Below are positions 1-4,406 of a stretch of DNA of 7,335 bases, one piece after another. Under the pieces are notes generated by a model. It was given only the letters and a program-made list of their open reading frames with translations, was not told the origin of the DNA and ran no database searches. Position 1 is the stretch's first letter. Every line of letters begins with the position of its first letter. This stretch comes from an uncultured Isosphaeraceae bacterium (GTDB taxonomy: Bacteria > Planctomycetota > Planctomycetia > Isosphaerales > Isosphaeraceae), in contig CALCIC010000894.1 in the NCBI GenBank assembly GCA_937907405.1, positions 1-7,335 on the forward strand. Direction: 5' to 3'. The translations under genes were made by a program, and so were the position numbers.

Positions 1-933
1 CTGGTCTGGGCGATCCTCGTCGGCGGCACGGCCGCCTCGGCCCCCCTGATGGGCTGGCGCGAGGCGTTCTTCCTGTTCGGCGTCGTCGGCGTCGTCTGGA
101 CGGTCGCTTTCTCCCTCTGGTTCCGCGACCGTCCCGAGGACCATCCTCGCGCCAACGCCGCCGAGCGCGCCCTGATCGGCTCGGAACGGCCCCCCGCCGC
201 CGGTCACGCGAACGTCCCCTGGCGGGCGATCCTCACGAGTCGCAACATGTGGGCGCTTTGCATCATGTATTTTGCGATTAACTATGCGTGGGCGTTCAAC
301 ATGACGTACCTCCCCTCGTATCTCCAGGAGCGGTTCGGCGTGACCGAGGGGGACCGCGTCGGGGCGATCTACAAGGGGGCGCCGCTCTGGGTCGGCGCGG
401 CGGGATGCTTTCTGGGAGGGGTCGCGGTCAACGCCCTGGCGCGCCTTCTGGGCGACCGCCGCCGGGCGCGCCAGGCGCTGGGGGTCTCGGCGATGGCGAT
501 GGGGGCGGCCTGCTGGTGGGGGGCGGTCCGCGCCGACGACATCCACCAGTTCAGCATCCTGATTTCGCTGGCCGCGTTCGGCGTCGACCTGACCCTGGGC
601 GCGGCGTGGGCGACCTGTCAGGACCTCGGCCGCGCGCACGTCGCCGTCACGGCCGCCTGCATGAACACGATCGGCACCCTCGGCAGCGCGCTGGCCGGCT
701 GGCGGATCGGCGCGCTCGTCGAGCATTCCGTGATCGCGCGGGCTGGCTCGCTCGACGTGGCCGCCGCGGGGATGTCGTCGGTCGACCGCCGTCTCGCGGT
801 CCTCGACGGCTATCAAACGGCCTTCGGCACGTTCATGCTCGCCTTCGTCGTCGCCGCCGTCTGCTGGGCGCTGATCCACCCGAGGACGCCCCTCGGCTAC
901 GAGCACGACGAGACCTCCCCGGCCGTCGTGTAG
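1..933 (+). CDS. MFS transporter, ACS-like (5' partial)
   Basis: This is the C-terminal part of a major facilitator superfamily permease of the inner membrane. The frame is open from base 1, so the gene starts upstream of the window; the ATG at 49 is internal. About 310 residues are visible. They begin in a membrane helix, followed by GWREAFFLFGVVG and the cytoplasmic RDRPEDHP segment with a charged linker, a pattern typical of the anion:cation symporter group (sugar-acid and hexuronate permeases). A second six-helix half follows, starting near FAINYAWAFNMTYLPSYLQ (in-window residues about 96-114) and ending in a short hydrophilic tail. MFS membership is clear from the hydropathy and linker. 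The substrate is not readable from the sequence; a sugar acid or other organic anion is an inference from the subfamily. The next gene begins 210 bases downstream and appears to have its own promoter. Confidence 0.85.
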   Translation: MVWAILVGGTAASAPLMGWREAFFLFGVVGVVWTVAFSLWFRDRPEDHPRANAAERALIGSERPPAAGHANVPWRAILTSRNMWALCIMYFAINYAWAFNMTYLPSYLQERFGVTEGDRVGAIYKGAPLWVGAAGCFLGGVAVNALARLLGDRRRARQALGVSAMAMGAACWWGAVRADDIHQFSILISLAAFGVDLTLGAAWATCQDLGRAHVAVTAACMNTIGTLGSALAGWRIGALVEHSVIARAGSLDVAAAGMSSVDRRLAVLDGYQTAFGTFMLAFVVAAVCWALIHPRTPLGYEHDETSPAVV

Positions 934-1000
934 ATGATTTCGAATCGTACTCAAATCGGGCTGTAAGGTGAAGCAGTTGCGGTTTGGGACTGCCGCGCGG

Positions 1001-1062
1001 TTGGATCGGGCGGCGGCGACGTACTCGGTCGTGGCCTGGCGGTGGATCGGCCTGCGATCCAA
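1001..1062 (+). repeat. Alternative stem-loops upstream of the PadR promoter
   Basis: TGGATCG (1043-1049) pairs perfectly with CGATCCA (1055-1061) across a 5-base loop. A second copy, TTGGATCG at 1001-1008, can instead pair with the same 3' arm, CGATCCAA at 1055-1062. No T-run follows, so this is not a classical intrinsic terminator. It lies between the transporter stop codon and the candidate PadR promoter and could be a weak 3'-end hairpin of the transporter mRNA, or chance in GC-rich DNA. The rest of 934-1074 shows nothing recognisable. Confidence 0.3.
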
Positions 1063-1074
1063 TCATCCCACCTC

Positions 1075-1102
1075 TTGACGTCCTCGCGCCAGTCGCTACA
1101 TT
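1075..1102 (+). promoter_or_regulatory. Candidate sigma-70 promoter for padR unit
   Basis: TTGACG (1075-1080, five of six matches to the -35 consensus) is followed after 16 bases by TACATT (1097-1102, four of six to the -10 consensus). It lies about 40 bases before the PadR start codon and is the only good promoter-like pair seen in this intergenic region. The transcription start would be near 1109. This is a consensus match only. Confidence 0.5.
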
Positions 1103-1116
1103 GCATTGCGTTGTAG
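1096..1116 (+). promoter_or_regulatory. Candidate PadR operator overlapping the -10
   Basis: CTACA (1096-1100) and TGTAG (1112-1116) form a perfect 5-bp inverted repeat with an 11-base spacer. PadR-family repressors commonly bind dyads with an ACAT/ATGT-like core near their own promoter and autoregulate. This dyad covers the -10 element and the predicted transcription start, the expected place for a repressor site. The link to PadR is inferred from position and family behaviour. Confidence 0.45.
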
Positions 1117-1143
1117 AGGTCGAGGAAGCGAGGGCGATTCGCG

Positions 1144-1473
1144 ATGAGTCCCTGGGAGACGCAGTTGCGGAAGGGGATCGTCGAGCTGGCGGTGCTGGCG
1201 ACGATCGCCGAGGGGGAGGCGTACGGGTACGGGATCGTGGTGCGGCTTCAGGGGGTTTCGGGGCTTCAGTTCACGGAGAGCACGGTCTATCCGGTGCTGG
1301 CGAGGCTGGCCCGCGAGGGCTTCCTGGCGATCCGGGTCGAGCCGTCGCCGGCCGGGCCGTCGCGGCGGTACTACCGGCTGACGGCCGAGGGGCGGCGGCG
1401 GTTCGACGCGATGGCCGAGGGCTGGAAGACGGTTTCGGAGAGCCTGTCGAATTTACTGAAAGGAGTGCGTTGA
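1144..1473 (+). CDS. PadR-family transcriptional regulator
   Basis: This is a 109-residue DNA-binding repressor of the PadR family (winged helix-turn-helix). The sequence shows the family pattern in order: LRKGIVELAVLATIAEGEAYGYGI (helix 1 and the start of the HTH, with the hallmark YGY at 27-29), then the recognition segment with TVYPVLARLAREGFL (47-61), then the wing with PSRRYYRLTAEGRRRF (72-87). It lacks the long C-terminal dimerisation domain of larger PadR proteins and so belongs to the short PadR-s2-like type. The ATG at 1144 puts the family motif at the N-terminus as expected; a weak GCGAGGG (1128-1134) lies 9 bases upstream. The stop codon shares its last base with the start of the next gene, indicating translational coupling. 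Such regulator/membrane-protein pairs often respond to envelope or antimicrobial stress, but the ligand here is unknown. Confidence 0.93.
   Translation: MSPWETQLRKGIVELAVLATIAEGEAYGYGIVVRLQGVSGLQFTESTVYPVLARLAREGFLAIRVEPSPAGPSRRYYRLTAEGRRRFDAMAEGWKTVSESLSNLLKGVR
1459..1465 (+). promoter_or_regulatory. Shine-Dalgarno fixing the start of the HAAS-like gene
   Basis: AAAGGAG lies inside the last codons of padR, 7 bases before the ATG at 1473. It supports 1473 as the true start, rather than the much longer open frame that extends back to 984 and overlaps all of padR. Confidence 0.7.
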
Positions 1474-2096
1474 TGAGCACGATCGACATGACGGTGATTT
1501 CGGGATCGTTGCAAACGCTGGTCGACGCCCGGCTCGACGCGATCGACCGGGCGCTGTTGGGCCGGGTGTCGCGGCAGGAGCGGCTCAACGTCGTCGGCGA
1601 GGTCGAGGGCCGAATCCACGAGCTGCTGCACGACCGCTGCGGCCCCGGCGTCGAGCCCTCGCGCGACGACGTCCTGGCCGTCTTCGCCCGCCTCGACCCG
1701 CCCGAGGCGTATCTGTGCGAGGGCGACGACCATGAGGAGCCCCGGGCCGCGCGGAGCCCGTCCCGGCCGCCGGCGCCGGCGTCCGCCTGGTCGGTCTCCG
1801 ATCCAGGTCGATTCGCGCGATACAGCGGCATGCTCGGCCTGGCGTCGCTGGGGGTGGGGCTGCTCATGCCGCTTGCCTACGGGCTCGTCTTCGTGACAGG
1901 CAACGAGCTTCCGGTTTTGATCGGGGTCCCCTGCATCGGCCTGTTCATGATGCTCGGTGGTCTGGCGAGCCTCTTCCTGGCGATCTCGTCGCGGTTGAGC
2001 AACGCGTGGGCCGTCGTCGGGGCGGCGGCCGGCGTCCTGTCGTGCATCTTCGGCATGGCGGGAGTCGTCTTCATCATCTCCCTGTTGATTCTGTGA
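1473..2096 (+). CDS. HAAS-like membrane protein coupled to PadR
   Basis: This is a 207-residue inner-membrane protein whose start overlaps the padR stop by one base (TGATG). Residues 1-82 are soluble and helical and resemble the HAAS/DUF1700-type domain: a helix ending in ALLGRVSRQERLNVVGEVEGRIHELL (28-52), then DDVLAVFARLDPPEAYL (65-81), which corresponds to the usual ageing-signature 'lG.P..yA'-like end of the domain. A proline- and arginine-rich linker (about 87-112) follows. Three hydrophobic segments come next (about 118-142, 146-171 and 177-206), the last reaching almost to the C-terminus. Genes of this type are regularly found directly after PadR regulators and are thought to act as membrane partners or sensors. 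That role is taken from the genomic association and is not shown by the sequence. A regulatory or stress-signalling function is the best guess; no catalytic motif is visible. Confidence 0.75.
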   Translation: MSTIDMTVISGSLQTLVDARLDAIDRALLGRVSRQERLNVVGEVEGRIHELLHDRCGPGVEPSRDDVLAVFARLDPPEAYLCEGDDHEEPRAARSPSRPPAPASAWSVSDPGRFARYSGMLGLASLGVGLLMPLAYGLVFVTGNELPVLIGVPCIGLFMMLGGLASLFLAISSRLSNAWAVVGAAAGVLSCIFGMAGVVFIISLLIL

Positions 2097-2189
2097 CGAG
2101 CGTCTATGGGTGTCTGCAACGTTCATCGCGTTTACGCTTCAGACCGCGACGCGCGTTTCTCCTGGGTGTATGATCAGTATTCGCCAGGC

Positions 2190-2218
2190 TTGACCCGAGT
2201 CGCCACCTCGCATAGACT
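2190..2218 (+). promoter_or_regulatory. Candidate promoter of the parDE-like locus
   Basis: TTGACC (2190-2195) and TAGACT (2213-2218) are separated by 17 bases, the optimal spacing, with five of six and four of six consensus matches. They lie about 85 bases before the antitoxin ATG and just upstream of the inverted repeat at 2243-2272. The 90 bases before this (2097-2189) show no gene and no convincing terminator. Confidence 0.45.
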
Positions 2219-2242
2219 GACCGGATGACCACCGAAGCCGTC

Positions 2243-2272
2243 CGCGCGTGCTGATATTGCCTGGCACGCGCG
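2243..2272 (+). promoter_or_regulatory. Perfect 9+9 bp inverted repeat, candidate ParD operator
   Basis: CGCGCGTGC (2243-2251) and GCACGCGCG (2264-2272) are exact reverse complements separated by 12 bases, so the arm centres are 21 bp apart, two helical turns. The element sits between the candidate promoter and the antitoxin start. Ribbon-helix-helix antitoxins such as ParD bind dyads near their own promoter, so an autoregulatory operator is likely. As RNA, the same sequence would form a stable hairpin in the leader. Both readings are inferences; the dyad itself is directly visible. Confidence 0.55.
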
Positions 2273-2301
2273 AGGTCGATGACCATGGGGAAGGGCTCGC
2301 C

Positions 2302-2568
2302 ATGACGAACTTGAAGCTGTCGATCCCGGACGACGTGATGGCGCTCGTCAACGCGCGAATCGCCGAGGGGCGCTATGAGTCGCCCGACGAGTACGTCGGG
2401 GAGTTGGTGCGGCGGGACGACCGGAAGCAGCGGGCCAGGCAGGTGCTGAAAGACAAGATTCAAGAGGCCCTGGACAGCGGCCCCTCGGAACCCATGACCC
2501 GAGAGGAATGGGATTCCATCGAGCGCGAGGCGACGGAACGGTGGGAACGTGAGAAGGCGAGGAAATGA
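2302..2568 (+). CDS. parD: ParD-like RHH antitoxin
   Basis: This is an 88-residue antitoxin of a type II toxin-antitoxin module. The N-terminus carries a ribbon-helix-helix DNA-binding fold: the strand LKLSIPDD (4-11), helix VMALVNARIAEGRYES (12-27) and helix PDEYVGELVRRDDRK (28-42), with the ParD-typical 'G.Y.S..EYV..LVR' pattern. The C-terminal half (about 43-88) is highly charged and helical and would wrap around the toxin. I chose ATG 2302 because it places the RHH strand at the N-terminus and has AAGGG (2291-2295) six bases upstream; an alternative GTG at 2248 falls inside the inverted repeat and would add 18 unlikely residues. The stop overlaps the toxin start (ATGA), the usual coupled arrangement. 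The gene looks intact, unlike its partner. Autoregulation through 2243-2272 is likely. Confidence 0.88.
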   Translation: MTNLKLSIPDDVMALVNARIAEGRYESPDEYVGELVRRDDRKQRARQVLKDKIQEALDSGPSEPMTREEWDSIEREATERWEREKARK

Positions 2569-2891
2569 GCCTCGTCGTCCTCAAGCGGCGCGCGGCTGAG
2601 CAGGACTTGGCCGGCGTCTTTTATCACTACCTCAGTCAAGGCGCCCCCAAGACCGCCCGGCGGTTCCTGGCTCAGGCCGAGTCGACCTTCCAGCGATAAG
2701 CCCGGCTGCCTTCCGTCGGAGCCCTATTCGAGCCCGAAGACCCTGCTCACCCCGGGCTGCGATACATGCCGGTGTCGCGCTTCCGCAATTACCTGATCTT
2801 CTACGTTCCCGTCCCGGGCGGGATCGATGTGTTTCGGGTCTTGCATGGGGCCCGCGACCTTGGTGAAGTCCTGGACGCCGAATTTAGGTGA
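2565..2891 (+). pseudogene. parE: ParE-like toxin, interrupted by in-frame TAA
   Basis: From the ATG at 2565, overlapping the antitoxin stop, one frame encodes a RelE/ParE-superfamily toxin of normal length (109 codons including the final TGA). It is broken by TAA at codon 45 (2697-2699). Before the stop come VVLKRRAAEQDLAGVFYHYL (5-24) and TARRFLAQAESTFQR (30-44). After it, still in frame, come ARLPSVGALF (46-55), RYMPVSRFRNYLIFYVP (66-82) and the closing strand and signature IDVFRVLHGARDL (87-99), which is typical of ParE. No frameshift is needed to read through; a single base change would restore a full protein. The interrupted position normally holds a hydrophobic residue (the 'L' of L-A-x-x-P-x-x-G). 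ParE toxins poison gyrase; the 44-residue product here should be inactive. The good preservation after the stop suggests recent loss, a sequencing error or, less likely, readthrough. Confidence 0.85.
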
Positions 2892-2951
2892 TCCCACCAG
2901 CCGCGACGTCATGGACCTTTGATTCGCCTTCCGAATAAGTGGAATCCAACG

Positions 2952-4025
2952 ATGCAACGCAGTCGAACAGGTGCGGCGAATCGGGCTCTTGCGATGGCTT
3001 TCGGCGTCTTGCTCGTCGTCGGCTTCGGGGCCGTAAGCGCGGAAGCGCAGACGAAGGCCGCGAGGGCGACGGACGGCTCGTTCAAGAACCCGCTCAAGGA
3101 GCGGGGGGCCGACCCCTGGCTGATGCACCACGACGGCTGGTATTACCTGGCGGCGACGACCGGCGGCGACGTCCGGGTGCGCAAGGCCCGGCGCCTCGGC
3201 GGGCTGAAGACGGCCGTCGACCAGATCGTCTGGAAGGAAGACGACCCCAGCCGCAACAAGGGGGTCTGGGCGCCGGAGTTCCATCGACTTGACGGCGGCG
3301 ACGGCCCGCGATGGTATCTCTACTACACGGGGAGCGACGGCAAGGAGCCCAACCACCGGATGTACGTCGTCGAGTCCGAGGGGGACGACCCGATGGGGCC
3401 GTACACCTTCAAGGCGAAGCTGCTCACCGACCCGAACGACGAATTCTACGCGATCGACGGCACCGTGCTGACGATGCCGGGCGGGGCGCGTTACTTCGTC
3501 TGGTGCGGGCGGCCCAGCCCGGTCGGTCAGGGGCTGTACATCAGCAAGATGGCGAACCCCTGGACCCTGGAAGGCCCCCGCGTCTACCTGAAGGCCGAGG
3601 GCTTCGGCTGCGAGCACGTCCGCGAGGGGCCCGTCGCGCTCCGGCAGGACGGCCATGATCGGACGTTCTTGATCTACTCGGCCTGCGGGGCCGACACGCC
3701 CGATTACAAGCTCGGCATGCTCTCGATCGAGGCCGGCGCCGACCCGATGGAGCCGTCCTCGTGGAAGCAGCATCCGAAGCCGGTGTTCACCCGCAACGAC
3801 CAGGCCGAGGTCTACGGACCCGGCCACAACTCGTTCTTCCGGTCGCCTGACGGCAAGGAATACTGGATCGCCTACCACGCGAAGTCGGAGGAGGAGCGGG
3901 ATTACAGCGACCGATCGGCCCGCGCCCAGCCGTTCACCTGGAGGCCCGACGGCACGCCCGATTTCGGCCAGCCCGCCAGCGTCGACGACGTCATCGCCGC
4001 GCCCTCCGGCGAGCCGGAGCGCTGA
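2952..4025 (+). CDS. Secreted glycoside hydrolase family 43 enzyme
   Basis: This is a 357-residue exported glycosidase with a five-bladed beta-propeller fold, expected to act on arabinose- or xylose-containing plant polysaccharides or oligosaccharides. Residues 1 to about 32 form a signal peptide: basic start (MQRSRTGAANR), hydrophobic core (about 12-28) and an Ala-x-Ala cleavage region ending near AEAQ. The GH43 catalytic triad is recognisable: base Asp in ADPWL (Asp54), the central Asp in IDGT (Asp169) and the acid Glu in REGPVAL (Glu225). The conserved GPGHNSFF histidine (His292) follows. Other blades show KGVWAPEFHR (103-112) and YLYYTGSD (122-129). The ATG at 2952 gives a normal signal peptide; the TTG at 2919 would add 11 residues in front of it. 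No carbohydrate-binding module is attached. The exact substrate is not predictable; arabinofuranosidase or xylosidase-like activity is a family-level inference. It lies 60 bases after the broken toxin. Confidence 0.9.
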   Translation: MQRSRTGAANRALAMAFGVLLVVGFGAVSAEAQTKAARATDGSFKNPLKERGADPWLMHHDGWYYLAATTGGDVRVRKARRLGGLKTAVDQIVWKEDDPSRNKGVWAPEFHRLDGGDGPRWYLYYTGSDGKEPNHRMYVVESEGDDPMGPYTFKAKLLTDPNDEFYAIDGTVLTMPGGARYFVWCGRPSPVGQGLYISKMANPWTLEGPRVYLKAEGFGCEHVREGPVALRQDGHDRTFLIYSACGADTPDYKLGMLSIEAGADPMEPSSWKQHPKPVFTRNDQAEVYGPGHNSFFRSPDGKEYWIAYHAKSEEERDYSDRSARAQPFTWRPDGTPDFGQPASVDDVIAAPSGEPER

Positions 4026-4073
4026 GCTAAGGCCGTCTCCGAACAGCACCGAGAGAACGGGGGAAAGAACCCA

Positions 4074-4209
4074 CCACGGAGGACGCGGAGGACACGGAGG
4101 AAAGAAGAGAGGGGATGGAAGAGAGAAAAGACGGGAATCCGGGCGAGAATAGGCGGAAATGACGGAATTACCACGGAGGACGCGGGGGACCCGGAGGAAA
4201 GAAGAGAGG
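4074..4209 (+). repeat. Two direct copies of a CACGGAGGA-type repeat (left array)
   Basis: Copy A (4074-4112) and copy B (4171-4209) are 39 bases long, 97 bases apart and differ at two positions. Each starts CCACGGAGGACGCGG, contains the 9-base sub-repeat cGGAGGACa and ends GGAGGAAAGAAGAGAGG. Both read in the direction of GH43 transcription. Confidence 0.85.
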
Positions 4210-4233
4210 ACAAGAGAGGGGAGTAGGTTATAA

Positions 4234-4250
4234 AAGAATCGAAAATTCTT
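4234..4250. terminator. AT-rich hairpin at the axis of the convergent junction
   Basis: AAGAAT (4234-4239) and ATTCTT (4245-4250) form a perfect 6-bp stem around the 5-base loop CGAAA. It sits almost exactly where the strand composition switches from purine to pyrimidine. A bidirectional terminator for the two convergent genes is suggested by position, but the stem is AU-rich and weak and no T-run follows on either strand, so this is tentative. Confidence 0.3.
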
Positions 4251-4284
4251 GATTGATCTCTCTTCTCACTTTCCTCATTTTCCT

Positions 4285-4395
4285 TTCCCTCTTCTCCGTC
4301 CTCCTGCGCGGGCTTCTTCCCTCGTGGTGAGTTCCTCGATTTCGTCTTCCCTCTTCTCCGTCCTCCGTGGTGGGTTCAACGATTTTGTCTTCCCT
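4285..4395 (-). repeat. Tandem copies of the CACGGAGGA-type repeat (right array)
   Basis: Read on the minus strand, unit 1 (4395-4353, 43 bases) and unit 2 (4352-4291, 62 bases) abut directly. Both start AGGGAAGACRAAATCG, continue with GAACYCACCACG and end GAGGACGGAGAAG. Unit 2 has about 19 extra bases in the middle. A degenerate third unit begins at 4290. On the plus strand the 20-mer at 4285-4304 is repeated exactly at 4347-4366. The repeats read in the direction of the glycosyltransferase gene, mirroring the left array. Confidence 0.8.
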
Positions 4396-4406
4396 AGCGG
4401 CGGAGG

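Larger units (their letters stand above)
4026..4406. repeat. Gene-free convergent junction with mirrored repeat arrays
   Basis: This 381-base stretch lies between the 3' ends of the convergent GH43 and glycosyltransferase genes and holds no credible gene. The left part (to about 4226) is purine-rich on the plus strand and the right part (from about 4257) is pyrimidine-rich, so both outgoing transcripts end in purine-rich RNA. The 19-mer gaacccaccacggaggacg at 4067-4085 recurs exactly in reverse complement at 4359-4377. The sub-elements are listed separately. I recall CACGGAGGA-type repeats as common intergenic elements in planctomycetes and some other bacteria, but could not check this. Confidence 0.8.

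Noticed and set aside
288..971. 227-residue plus-strand frame inside the MFS gene
   Set aside because: It is a +2 shadow made mostly of Arg, Gly and Pro; the MFS frame explains the region.
984..1472. N-terminal extension of the HAAS-like frame back to 984
   Set aside because: It overlaps padR completely, reads as Arg/Gly-rich noise, and a good Shine-Dalgarno supports the start at 1473.
2697..2699. Frameshift as the cause of the ParE interruption
   Set aside because: The same frame continues as ParE on both sides of the TAA, so it is a nonsense change and not an indel.
2766..2891. Separate small gene starting at the ATG at 2766
   Set aside because: It would encode only the C-terminal strands of ParE, with no ribosome-binding site or independent function evident.
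2919..2951. TTG start for the GH43 gene
   Set aside because: It adds 11 residues before a normal signal peptide; the ATG at 2952 gives the expected N-terminus.
2724..4049. 441-residue minus-strand open frame opposite the GH43 gene
   Set aside because: It is a shadow of the third-codon G/C bias: Arg/Val/Pro-rich, with no domain signature, while the plus strand carries a complete GH43 with signal peptide and catalytic residues.
4067..4395. CRISPR array
   Set aside because: Repeats are few, unequal in length and in opposite orientations; spacers are not uniform and no cas genes are visible.
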